A stretch of 64,000 bases of DNA from G965279355 sp965279355. Lineage in GTDB: Bacteria; Pseudomonadota; Alphaproteobacteria; CACIAM-22H2. The stretch's first letter is position 1; each line of letters starts with the position of its first letter. Under the pieces are notes generated by a model that was not told where the DNA came from, made no database searches, and saw only the letters and a list, made by a program, of their open reading frames with translations. The DNA lies in NCBI GenBank assembly GCA_965279355.1, contig OZ257155.1, forward strand, positions 3,534,001 through 3,598,000, read 5' to 3'. The position numbers and the translations under genes were made by a program. Shown in pieces: positions 1 through 7,445 of this stretch.

Positions 1-703
1 GCCAGTCGGCCCGGGCCCCGGCGTCATTGCCCTTGATACGGTTGAGGATGCCGCGCTCGAGCCAGCCTTCGGCAAGCGTGGGTGCCAGGCGCACGGCCTG
101 CTCTGCATCGTCGGTCGCGAGATCGAGGCTGCCGACATAACGATAGGCGGCGGCGCGAAAGGCCAGCGCAATGGCGTAACGCGGCTCCAGTTCGAGCGCC
201 TTGTTGAGATCGTCGATCGCTTCCCAGTAATTCTCCGCCTGCGCCAGCACCGCCGAGCGATCGACATAAAAATCGGGCTCGGTGGGCGCAATGCCGATCG
301 CCGCCGTGAGAACGGCATGGGCGCGCTCGGTTTCCCGCGCCGCCAGCCAGGCGATGCCGGCCTGATCGAGCACGCGCGCCCGCACCGTCGGATCGGCCGC
401 GCGCATGGACAGGCCGAGCAGTTCGAACCGGTCGGCGGCTTCGGCCTGCCGGCCGAGATAGAACAAGGCGGCGGCCACGCAATGATACGATGCGGCGCTG
501 CCGCTGCTGTCGCGCCACGCCATGGCTTTCTCAAACCCGTCGGGCGGACTCTTCTCTGCGTCGGCGAGGCATTCGCTGTGCCGGGCGCGCTCGATGAGAT
601 TGGTGCCGATATTGGGAATGGCGTCGAGCACTTGTGCAGCGACGGACGTCGCGCAGAGCAGGAGGAAAAAGGCGGTCGGTGAGAAGAGGCGACGGATGTT
701 CAT
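1..703 (-). CDS. TPR-repeat protein, secreted or periplasmic (3' end outside window)
   Basis: The minus-strand frame from the ATG at 703 stays open to base 1, so the C-terminus lies outside the window. Residues 1-23 form a signal peptide (two Arg, a Phe/Leu-rich core, cleavage near Val-Ala-Ala-Gln). The rest is helical with repeated Ala/Leu/Tyr spacing typical of tetratricopeptide repeats; the segment around residues 150-225 (EAIDDLNKALELEPRYAIAL) is a clear TPR hairpin. TPR proteins are protein-protein adaptors, and no enzymatic motif is visible. It is transcribed divergently from the SDR gene at 944, with a palindromic repeat between them. The partner is unknown; the family call is secure, the role is not. 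Confidence 0.75.
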   Translation of the reverse strand, partial: MNIRRLFSPTAFFLLLCATSVAAQVLDAIPNIGTNLIERARHSECLADAEKSPPDGFEKAMAWRDSSGSAASYHCVAAALFYLGRQAEAADRFELLGLSMRAADPTVRARVLDQAGIAWLAARETERAHAVLTAAIGIAPTEPDFYVDRSAVLAQAENYWEAIDDLNKALELEPRYAIALAFRAAAYRYVGSLDLATDDAEQAVRLAPTLAEGWLERGILNRIKGNDAGARADW

Positions 704-766
704 GTGCGGACACAACCACAATCGTCCATGACGCGCAATTTGAGATGCCATCGTCATCATCACAGT

Positions 767-885
767 CGTCATCCCGGCGAAAGCCGGGACCCAGAAATCC
801 TGCCAGTGCCGAAGAGCTGGAGGGACGTCCCAGTGCGCTGCTGAGCCGACACGTTACCTGGGTCCCGGCTTTCGCCTGGATGACG
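767..885. repeat. Palindromic intergenic repeat pair (REP/RPE-like)
   Basis: A 29-nt arm beginning CGTCATCCCGGCGAAAGCCG at 767-795 is matched as an inverted copy at about 857-885 with two mismatches. Each arm carries its own small GC palindrome. The core resembles palindromic elements abundant in Bradyrhizobium-type genomes (from memory of the family). It lies between two divergent genes and encodes nothing. Confidence 0.8.
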
Positions 886-943
886 GTTGTTATTGCGGTC
901 AAGAGGCACTGAAATTCAGCCAGCAATCCTCTAGGGTAGTGAC

Positions 944-1843
944 ATGCCTCCCCTTCGCAGCACACCCGCACCTCGACGCTTGTTCATTTTCGGTCTCGGC
1001 TATTCCGCGCTCGCGCTGGCGCGGCGCCTGAAGGCGCGCGGCTGGCGCGTTGCGGGGACTGTGCGCAGCGAGGAGAAGAGGGAGGCACTGGAGAAAGAAA
1101 GCATCGCCACCTTTCTCTTCGACGGCACACAGCCGATGCCCGATTTCGCGGCGGCGCTTGCGGGCACTACCCATCTGCTGCATTCGATACCGCCCGGAGC
1201 CGAGGGCGATCTGCTGCTGCGTCATCATGCGGTCGACCTTGCCGCGCTCAGCGGTGTGCGCTGGGCGGGCTATCTGTCGACAACAGGCGTTTACGGCGAC
1301 CGCGGCGGCGAATGGGTGGACGAGCGATCGGGACTGCATCCGAGCGGCGTTCGCGGTCGGGCACGCGTCGCGGCCGAACAGGCCTGGCTCGATCTGACCC
1401 GCGTCGGCCTCCCCGCTCATGTGTTCCGGCTGGCCGGCATTTACGGGCCGGGACGCAGCGCGCTCGACACGGTGCGCGATGGCCGCGCCAAACGCGTGGT
1501 GAAGCCGGGTCAGGTGTTCAGCCGCATCCATGTCGACGATATCGCCAGCGTGCTGGAAGCGTCGATGAGTCGCGCCAATCCCGGCGCGGTCTACAATGTC
1601 TGCGATGACGATGCGGCGCCGCCGCAGGATGTCATTGCCTATGCGTGCGCGCTGCTAGGTCGCGAACCGCCGCCGGAGATTCCGTTTTCGGAAGCATCGG
1701 CCGCGATGAGCGAGATGGCGCGCAGCTTCTATGCCGACAGCAAGCGCGTGGCCAATCGTCGCATCAAGGACGAGCTTGAGGTGAGGCTCGCCTATCCGGA
1801 TTATCGCGCCGGTCTCAAGGCTTTGCTGGCCGCGGGGAACTGA
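944..1843 (+). CDS. SDR-family NAD(P)-dependent epimerase/oxidoreductase (YeeZ-like)
   Basis: This 299-residue protein begins almost at once with a Rossmann strand-turn-helix (FIFGLGYSALALARRL, residues 14-29), which supports the ATG at 944. Further extended-SDR landmarks are the LSTTGVYGDRGG segment with the catalytic-region Tyr near residue 117 and a central FRLAGIYGPGRS motif. It resembles COG0451 sugar-nucleotide epimerase-like proteins of the YeeZ group, whose substrates are mostly unknown. The glycine pattern fits NAD(P) binding but does not identify the cofactor. Its last 29 bases overlap the 3' end of the convergent oxyR gene, an antisense arrangement that could couple their expression. 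Confidence 0.8.
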   Translation: MPPLRSTPAPRRLFIFGLGYSALALARRLKARGWRVAGTVRSEEKREALEKESIATFLFDGTQPMPDFAAALAGTTHLLHSIPPGAEGDLLLRHHAVDLAALSGVRWAGYLSTTGVYGDRGGEWVDERSGLHPSGVRGRARVAAEQAWLDLTRVGLPAHVFRLAGIYGPGRSALDTVRDGRAKRVVKPGQVFSRIHVDDIASVLEASMSRANPGAVYNVCDDDAAPPQDVIAYACALLGREPPPEIPFSEASAAMSEMARSFYADSKRVANRRIKDELEVRLAYPDYRAGLKALLAAGN

Positions 1844-2732
1844 GCGCGGTAATCGTCCGGCCGAGCAGGCGGAATTCATCGGCGCGCGCGGTGCCTTTGC
1901 GCCACGCCAGCGCGATCTGTCGCGCCGGCATTTCGGCCAGCGGCGTTGCGACCAGGTTGGTGCCCTTGAGGATGCCGCCGTCGATCGCGATCTGCGGCAG
2001 CAGGGTGACGCCCAGGCCGTTATCGACCATCTGGACCAGCGTATGCAGGCTGGTTCCCTCGAACGCATCGAGGTGACGTTTCGCACCGACGGAGCATGCC
2101 GACAGAACGTGATCGCGCAGGCAGTGACCGTCGCGCAACAGCAGGAGCTTGGCGTCGTCGAGATTCCGCGATGACAGATGATCGGTGGCTGCGAGCGGAT
2201 CGTCGCGCCGGCTCACCAGTTGGAACGTATCGTCGAACAGAACCTGCGTTTCGATCCGGGTGTCGTCGTAGGGCAGGGCCAGCAGCACGACATCGACCCG
2301 CCCCTCATGCAGGTCTTCGAGCAGCCGTCCGGTCAGGTCCTCGGTGAGATAGAGCTGCAGCTTGGGATGCGCCTTGCGCAGCCGGGGCAGGATGCGCGGC
2401 AGCAGGAACGGCCCGATGGTCGGAATCACCCCGAACTGCAGCTCGCCGCTGAGCGGCAAGCGCCCGGCTTCCGCGGCGCGTACCAGATCTTCGGTGTCCT
2501 GCAGGATGCGGCGCGCCCGCTCCAGGATCTCCCGGCCAAGCGGGGTCAGGACCACATGGCGTTTGGTGCGGTCGACAAGGGTCGCTCCCAGGGTCGTCTC
2601 CAGCTCCTTGATGCCGGCGCTCAGCGTGGACTGCGTGACATGGCACGCGGCGGCCGCCCGCCCGAAATGGGCGTTTTCGGCCAGGGCCACGAACTGCCGG
2701 AGCTGCCGCAGGGAGGGGAGAGATACCGCCAT
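1815..2732 (-). CDS. oxyR: OxyR, peroxide-sensing LysR-type regulator
   Basis: A 305-residue LysR-type regulator with an N-terminal winged helix-turn-helix (residues 6-65) and a C-terminal effector domain. The redox pair is visible: Cys204 in LLRDGHCLRDHV and Cys213 in SACSVG. The nine-residue spacing equals that of Cys199/Cys208 in Escherichia coli OxyR, where H2O2 forms a disulfide and turns the protein into an activator. It is divergent from ahpC-ahpD across a 105-bp gap, the classic position for its target. The 3' end overlaps the SDR gene by 29 bp. Identification is strong because sensing cysteines and context agree. Confidence 0.95.
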   Translation of the reverse strand: MAVSLPSLRQLRQFVALAENAHFGRAAAACHVTQSTLSAGIKELETTLGATLVDRTKRHVVLTPLGREILERARRILQDTEDLVRAAEAGRLPLSGELQFGVIPTIGPFLLPRILPRLRKAHPKLQLYLTEDLTGRLLEDLHEGRVDVVLLALPYDDTRIETQVLFDDTFQLVSRRDDPLAATDHLSSRNLDDAKLLLLRDGHCLRDHVLSACSVGAKRHLDAFEGTSLHTLVQMVDNGLGVTLLPQIAIDGGILKGTNLVATPLAEMPARQIALAWRKGTARADEFRLLGRTITALSSPRPAKP

Positions 2733-2837
2733 CGAAAAAACCGATTAGTTTCGCCATATATATTTGTTAGACCAATTCTAATGTCAAGCTTATCTCTATG
2801 GGCATTGGGAGATTCACTTATTCCGAGGAGCTTAGAA
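2733..2837. promoter_or_regulatory. oxyR/ahpC divergent promoter with candidate OxyR site
   Basis: This AT-rich 105-bp gap separates the two start codons. It contains the inverted repeat TTAGA-N5-TCTAA at 2767-2781, compatible with a LysR-type binding half-site pair. A purine-rich ribosome binding site (CGAGGAG, 2824-2830) precedes ahpC. I could not assign -35/-10 boxes unambiguously. Confidence 0.55.
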
Positions 2838-3377
2838 ATGCTGACCGTTGGCGACAAATTCCCCTCTTTCAACCTCAAGGCCGTCGTGTCGACCGACATC
2901 AAGAAGGCCTTCACCGACATCACCGACCAGTCCGACAAGGGCAAGTGGAAGGTGGTCTTCTTCTGGCCGAAGGACTTCACCTTCGTCTGTCCGACCGAGA
3001 TCGCGGCGTTCGGCAAGCTGAACGGCGATTTCAACGATCGCGATGCCGTGGTCTACGGCGTCAGCATCGACAGCGAGTTCGTCCATCTCGCCTGGCGTCA
3101 GAACCACGCCGACCTGAAGGACCTGCCGTTCGCGATGCTGGCGGATATCAAGCGCGAGCTCAGCACGGCGCTTGGCGTGCTCGACAAGAATGAAGGCGTG
3201 GCGCTCCGCGCGACCTTCATCGTCGATCCGGAAGGCGTCATCCGCTTCGCATCGGTCAACGACCTGAGCGTCGGCCGCAATCCGCAGGAGGTGATGCGCG
3301 TTCTCGACGCGCTGCAGACCGACGAGCTCTGCCCCTGCAACTGGCAGAAGGGCGAAGACGTCCTGAAAGCCGCCTGA
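2838..3377 (+). CDS. ahpC: AhpC, alkyl hydroperoxide reductase (AhpD-linked type)
   Basis: A 179-residue 2-Cys peroxiredoxin that reduces H2O2, organic peroxides and peroxynitrite in the cytoplasm. The peroxidatic Cys51 lies in the TFVCPTE motif, and Cys165 and Cys167 lie in ELCPCNW near the C-terminus. The three-cysteine pattern is that of AhpC proteins reduced by AhpD, as in mycobacteria, rather than by AhpF; ahpD follows 56 bp downstream. The frame is open far upstream, but the ATG at 2838 is preceded by a good ribosome binding site and begins the conserved domain, so it is the start. Expression is probably OxyR-controlled. Confidence 0.96.
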   Translation: MLTVGDKFPSFNLKAVVSTDIKKAFTDITDQSDKGKWKVVFFWPKDFTFVCPTEIAAFGKLNGDFNDRDAVVYGVSIDSEFVHLAWRQNHADLKDLPFAMLADIKRELSTALGVLDKNEGVALRATFIVDPEGVIRFASVNDLSVGRNPQEVMRVLDALQTDELCPCNWQKGEDVLKAA

Positions 3378-3433
3378 TGACGACCGGGCCCGGCGTTCGC
3401 GCCGGGCCCCCCTTATTCGAAGGAGTACATCCC

Positions 3434-3988
3434 ATGTCGATCGAAGCCCTGAAGAACCGTTTGCCCGAATACGCCAAGGATCTGAAGCTCAATCTGTCGA
3501 GCCTGGCGACCGACGTCGCATTGACCGAGCAGCAGCGCGCCGGCACGTTCGTGGCGTCAGCACTTGCGGCACGTCAGCCGGATGTGACAGCGGCGATCCT
3601 CGCCGAATACGGCACCAAGCTGTCGCCCGAAGCGTTGACCGCGGCGAAAGCGGCGGCCGCGATCATGGGGATGAACAACATCTATTACCGCTTCGTCCAT
3701 CTCGCTTCGGCGCCGGACTACAAGACGATGCCGGCCAAGCTGCGCATGAACGTCATCGCCAAGCCCGGTGTGGAAAAGGTGGATTTCGAATTATGGTCGA
3801 TCGCGGTTTCGGCGGTGAACGGCTGCGGCATGTGCATCGACTCGCATGAGAAGATTCTGCGCGACGCCGGTGTGACGGCCGAAGCCGTGCAGGCCGCGGT
3901 GCGGATCGCCGCCGTCGTGCATGCGGTTGCCGCGACCCTCGATGGAGAAGCCGTGGCGGGCGGCGAGGTTGCCGCCCAGGCCGCTTAA
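3434..3988 (+). CDS. ahpD: AhpD, alkyl hydroperoxide reductase-linked disulfide reductase
   Basis: A 184-residue carboxymuconolactone-decarboxylase-fold protein. The catalytic set is complete: Glu119, Cys131 and Cys134 in a CxxC (NGCGMCIDSH), and His138, matching the proton-relay residues of Mycobacterium tuberculosis AhpD. AhpD takes electrons from a lipoyl protein and reduces oxidised AhpC. The ATG at 3434 is chosen because AAGGAG ends ten bases upstream and the family begins here; an upstream in-frame extension is not conserved-looking. It forms an operon with ahpC. Confidence 0.96.
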   Translation: MSIEALKNRLPEYAKDLKLNLSSLATDVALTEQQRAGTFVASALAARQPDVTAAILAEYGTKLSPEALTAAKAAAAIMGMNNIYYRFVHLASAPDYKTMPAKLRMNVIAKPGVEKVDFELWSIAVSAVNGCGMCIDSHEKILRDAGVTAEAVQAAVRIAAVVHAVAATLDGEAVAGGEVAAQAA

Positions 3989-4024
3989 CGGAACGTGCAG
4001 CATGATGCTGCCGGGAGCAGGACA

Positions 4025-4252
4025 ATGACCAAGACCGTAAGTTTCGCCGTCGTTCACTTCACCGTGGCGTTCTCGGTCGCCTATCTGCTCACCGGCAGTA
4101 TCGCCGTCGGCGGTCTCGTCGCGATCGTCGAACCGCTGGTCAACACGGTTGCCTATCATCTGCACGAGAAGGTGTGGGCGCGGATCAACAGCCATTCGTC
4201 AGGGCGGACCATCCCGGGCTTCGGCCACGGGCATCTGTCCGGCGCGCACTAA
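4025..4252 (+). CDS. DUF2061 small membrane protein
   Basis: A 75-residue protein with two closely spaced hydrophobic segments (about residues 5-22 and 25-40) followed by EPLVNTVAYHLHEKVW, the signature of DUF2061 proteins. The function of the family is unknown. It follows ahpD by 36 bp on the same strand, so it may share the peroxide-induced transcript. An upstream in-frame start at 3995 exists, but the ATG at 4025 follows GGGAGCAGGACA and gives the usual family length. The gene ends two bases before the convergent hydrolase. Confidence 0.75.
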   Translation: MTKTVSFAVVHFTVAFSVAYLLTGSIAVGGLVAIVEPLVNTVAYHLHEKVWARINSHSSGRTIPGFGHGHLSGAH

Positions 4253-4254
4253 GT

Positions 4255-5025
4255 CTATTTATCGCCGAGCAGCGAACCGACAGTGCGCGTGAGCAGGGTC
4301 AGATCCTGCTCCCGGCTGAGGCGGTGATCGCCGTCTTTCACCAGGATCACCCGCAGATCGGTGGCGGCGAGTTTTTCCGCCAGCAGCAGGCTGCGCTGCC
4401 AGGGAACGTCGGGATCCTGCATCCCGTGCATCAGTCGCGTCGGGCAGTCCAGCGGGATCGGGCCGCGCAGCAGCAGGTGCCGGCGGCCGTCCTCGATCAG
4501 CTTATGCGTGATCGCATAGGCACGCTCGCCATAGTCCGACTTCTCGTACAGCACGCCGTCGCGGGCGATGGTCGCCTTACGCTCGTCGTCGTACTGCGCC
4601 CAGATCAGGTCTTCGGTGAAATCAGGGGCGGCAGCAACGGTCGCCAGGGCGGCGACCCGTTCTTGCCGCTGCAGGCCCGTCAGCAGGGCAATCCACCCGC
4701 CCATGCTGGAGCCGACCAGCACCTGGCGTCCCTCGGTAAGCCTGTCGAACACCGCGAGCGCGTCTTTGGCCCACTGGCCGATTGTCCCATCCTCGAACCG
4801 GCCGGAGGAGGCGCCATGTCCCTGATAGTCGAACCGGACAAAAGCGCGGCCCTGCTTGCGGCAATACGCTTCCAGCGCCAGTGCCTTGCTGCCGGTCATG
4901 TCCGACATGAAACCGCCAAAGAAAATGACGCCGGGGGACTTGCCCCTGAGTCTATGATAGGCGATAGACACGCCCGCTTCGGATTCGAGAAACTCAGGCG
5001 CGGTCGCCGGTTCGGTGTCGGTCAT
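4255..5025 (-). CDS. Alpha/beta-hydrolase (serine hydrolase fold)
   Basis: This 256-residue protein has a nucleophile elbow GSSMGG near residue 115, an early FFGGFMSDMTGSKA oxyanion-hole segment, a FDYQGHGASSG strand typical of alpha/beta-hydrolases, and a late GDHRLSR motif supplying the catalytic His. The acid is probably Asp in QDPDVPW. The family includes esterases, thioesterases and acyl-peptide hydrolases, and the substrate is not deducible. The first codons sit head-to-head with the glycosyltransferase gene, so the two promoters must overlap. Confidence 0.8.
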   Translation of the reverse strand: MTDTEPATAPEFLESEAGVSIAYHRLRGKSPGVIFFGGFMSDMTGSKALALEAYCRKQGRAFVRFDYQGHGASSGRFEDGTIGQWAKDALAVFDRLTEGRQVLVGSSMGGWIALLTGLQRQERVAALATVAAAPDFTEDLIWAQYDDERKATIARDGVLYEKSDYGERAYAITHKLIEDGRRHLLLRGPIPLDCPTRLMHGMQDPDVPWQRSLLLAEKLAATDLRVILVKDGDHRLSREQDLTLLTRTVGSLLGDK

Positions 5026-5065
5026 TGGGGCTGCGGCGGGTCGGTTGGATTTTTTTGCGACGCTT

Positions 5066-6289
5066 ATGGTTGAACCCGGTCAGTCTAACATGCGACCCCG
5101 CGCGCCGGTAACGGCGCCGGTGGAAGGCCGCGCCCTGTCGGTGATGCAGGTGCTGCCTGCCCTTGTCACCGGCGGCGTGGAGCGCGGCACCGCCGACGTC
5201 TCGGCCGCTCTCGTGCAGGCGGGCTGGCGGTCGATCGTGGTTTCGGCGGGCGGGCCGATGGTTCATGAGATCGAGCGCGCGGGCGGCGTGCATGTCACGT
5301 TGCCGGTCGATTCCAAGAATCCCTTTGTCATCCGCCGAAACATCGAGCGGCTGAAGGACGCGATGCTGATGCATCGCGTGGACATTGTGCATGCGCGTTC
5401 GCGGGCGCCGGCCTGGAGCGCCTACTACGCGGCGCGTCAGGCCGGGCGTCCGTTCGTCACCACGTTTCATGGCGTCTACAACGAAGCGAACCCGATCAAG
5501 CACTGGTACAACTCGGTGATGGCGAAGGGATCGCGAGTCATCGCGATTTCCGATTTCGTCGGCCGTCATGTGCGCGAGCGCTACCGCGTCAATCCCGACC
5601 ATGTGCGGGTGATCCATCGCGGCGTCGATTTCAATGCCTTCGATCCGGCGCGGGTCACGCAGTCGCGCATGGTGCAGCTTGCCCGCGAGTGGCGGCTGCC
5701 GGATGGCGCGCCGATCATCATGCTGCCGGGCCGGCTTACGCGATGGAAAGGCCATGGCGTGCTGATCGACGCCGTCGCAAAGCTTGGCCGCAAGGATATC
5801 TGCTGTCTTCTGGTTGGATCCGATCAGGGGCGCACCGCCTATCGCAGTGAGATCGAGCAACGCGCCCGCGCCAACGGTCTTGAGAGCGTTGTGCGCATGG
5901 TCGATCACTGCCGGGACATGCCGGCCGCCTACATGCTCGCGGACGTCGTGGTATCGGCCTCCACCGATCCTGAAGGCTTCGGCCGGGTGGTGGCGGAAGC
6001 GCAGGCGATGGGGCGGCCGGTCGTCGCCCCCGATCATGGCGCCGCACCGGAGATCCTGCTGCCGGGCGAAACCGGCTGGCTGGTGCCGCCCAGCGATCCC
6101 GCGGCTCTGGCCGCGGCACTCGACCTGGCGCTGAAGCTGGATGTCGAACGCCGCACGGCCCTGGCCGCGACCGCGATCGAGAATGTGCGCGAGCGCTTCA
6201 CCCGTGCCGGCATGTGCGAAGCGACACTCGACGTCTATCGCGAAGTGCTGGCGGAGGCCGCTGGTACAGGTAAAGCACGGTCGGCGTGA
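5066..6289 (+). CDS. Glycosyltransferase family 4 (GT-B fold), probably envelope polysaccharide/LPS
   Basis: About 407 residues with the GT4 layout: an N-terminal domain starting with MQVLPALVTGGVERGT and a C-terminal donor-binding domain containing GRLTRWKGH and the E-x7-E type motif in DPEGFGRVVAEAQAMGRPVVAPDHGAAPE. Such enzymes move a sugar from a nucleotide donor onto a growing glycan at the inner face of the membrane. The start is uncertain: ATG at 5066 or 5090, or GTG at 5015; 5066 avoids overlap with the divergent hydrolase. The stop overlaps the next start (GTGA, 6286-6289), so the two transferases are translationally coupled. Confidence 0.85.
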   Translation: MVEPGQSNMRPRAPVTAPVEGRALSVMQVLPALVTGGVERGTADVSAALVQAGWRSIVVSAGGPMVHEIERAGGVHVTLPVDSKNPFVIRRNIERLKDAMLMHRVDIVHARSRAPAWSAYYAARQAGRPFVTTFHGVYNEANPIKHWYNSVMAKGSRVIAISDFVGRHVRERYRVNPDHVRVIHRGVDFNAFDPARVTQSRMVQLAREWRLPDGAPIIMLPGRLTRWKGHGVLIDAVAKLGRKDICCLLVGSDQGRTAYRSEIEQRARANGLESVVRMVDHCRDMPAAYMLADVVVSASTDPEGFGRVVAEAQAMGRPVVAPDHGAAPEILLPGETGWLVPPSDPAALAAALDLALKLDVERRTALAATAIENVRERFTRAGMCEATLDVYREVLAEAAGTGKARSA

Positions 6290-7203
6290 GCGGCGGCCGG
6301 ATCCTGGTCATCAAGCTCGGCGCCCTCGGCGATGTGGTGCAGGCGCTGGGGCCGATGGCGGCCATCCGCCGTCATCATCACGGCGCGCATATCGTGGCGC
6401 TGACGACCTCACCCTATATGCCGCTGCTCGCGGCGTGCCCTTATGTCGACGACGTCTGGGTCGATTCACGGCCGCGGCTGTCGCAGCCTGGCGCCTTGCT
6501 TGATCTGCGGCGCCGGTTGCGCGGCGGTCATTTCGATCGCGTCTACGATCTGCAGACCTCCGGTCGCAGCAGCTCCTATTTCCGGCTGATGGGTCCGGGG
6601 CCGCGGCCGGAATGGTCGGGTATCGCGCGCGGGGCCTCGCATCCGCATGCCAATCCCAACCGCGATAGTCTTCATTCCATCGAGCGGCAGCGCGATCAGT
6701 TGACGTTTGCCGGCATCGACGAGGTGCCGCTGCCCGACGTGTCGTGGCTCAAGGCCGACATCTCGCGCTACGGTCTGCGCGACGGCTTTGTGCTGCTTGT
6801 GCCCGGCGGTGCGGCGACACGGCCGCGCAAGCGCTGGCCGCTCGATCGCTATGTGACGCTGGCGGGTGAACTGGCAACGTGGGGTCGCGTGCCGGTGATT
6901 CTGGGTGGCGCGCAGGAAAAAGACTTGGCGCAGGCGATCTGCTCGATGGTGCCGGCGGCGCGCGATCTCACCGGCGATACGTCGTTCGCGGAGATCGCAT
7001 CGCTCGCGCGTGTCGCGCACGCGGCCGTCGGCAACGATACAGGGCCGATGCATCTGATCGCGGCGGCGGGTGGTACGTGCGTCAGCCTCTTCTCCGACGA
7101 TTCCGATCCGGCGCTTTGCGCGCCGTACGGAAAAGTAACGGTGCTGAGACGCGCCGATCTTACCGAGTTGCCGGTGCGCGACGTCATCGCTGCGTTGCCT
7201 TAG
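6286..7203 (+). CDS. Glycosyltransferase family 9 (heptosyltransferase-like)
   Basis: A 305-residue GT9/COG0859 protein. Evidence is the N-terminal ILVIKLGALGDVVQALGPMAAIR, which binds the acceptor side, a central VPGGAATRPRKRWP loop, and the donor-site GNDTGPMHLIAAAGG near residue 250. Family members add heptose or related sugars to the LPS inner core. It starts with GTG, overlapping the GT4 stop by four bases, so the two are one operon and probably modify the same glycan. A terminator-like hairpin lies 130 bp downstream, before thrS. Confidence 0.88.
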   Translation: MSGGRILVIKLGALGDVVQALGPMAAIRRHHHGAHIVALTTSPYMPLLAACPYVDDVWVDSRPRLSQPGALLDLRRRLRGGHFDRVYDLQTSGRSSSYFRLMGPGPRPEWSGIARGASHPHANPNRDSLHSIERQRDQLTFAGIDEVPLPDVSWLKADISRYGLRDGFVLLVPGGAATRPRKRWPLDRYVTLAGELATWGRVPVILGGAQEKDLAQAICSMVPAARDLTGDTSFAEIASLARVAHAAVGNDTGPMHLIAAAGGTCVSLFSDDSDPALCAPYGKVTVLRRADLTELPVRDVIAALP

Positions 7204-7332
7204 TACCGATTGTCTGATCGGTCATAAAAGTCGGAACTCCCTCGTATAGAGGCCGTTGGCACCCGTGATACTGCCGTGCCTGCTTCTTCGCGGGCCGGCT
7301 TTATCGGTTTTCGCAAGTCCTCCCTAAACTTG

Positions 7333-7366
7333 GGCCCCGTCGGCAGTGCTGGCGGGGCCGATTTTT
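7333..7366 (+). terminator. Rho-independent terminator after the glycosyltransferase operon
   Basis: GGCCCC at 7333-7338 pairs with GGGGCC at 7354-7359, with further G/C pairing inside, and is followed by ATTTTTT (7361-7367). It lies upstream of the thrS promoter, so it most simply ends the preceding operon. An attenuator role for thrS would need a promoter further upstream. Confidence 0.7.
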
Positions 7367-7386
7367 TGCGCGTGCTGCGGCGTTCC

Positions 7387-7414
7387 TTGACACCCCGGCC
7401 AATCCCCCTAGATT
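7387..7414 (+). promoter_or_regulatory. Sigma70-type promoter of thrS
   Basis: A consensus -35 TTGACA (7387-7392) and a -10 TAGATT (7409-7414) are separated by 16 bp. The predicted transcript start near 7421 gives a short leader before the thrS ATG at 7446. Confidence 0.75.
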
Positions 7415-7445
7415 GCCGCTTTCCCCGCGATTTGAGCGAATTCAG

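Noticed and set aside
2178..2837. Extended N-terminus of ahpC
   Set aside because: The open frame runs antisense through oxyR; the ribosome binding site and domain start place the gene at 2838.
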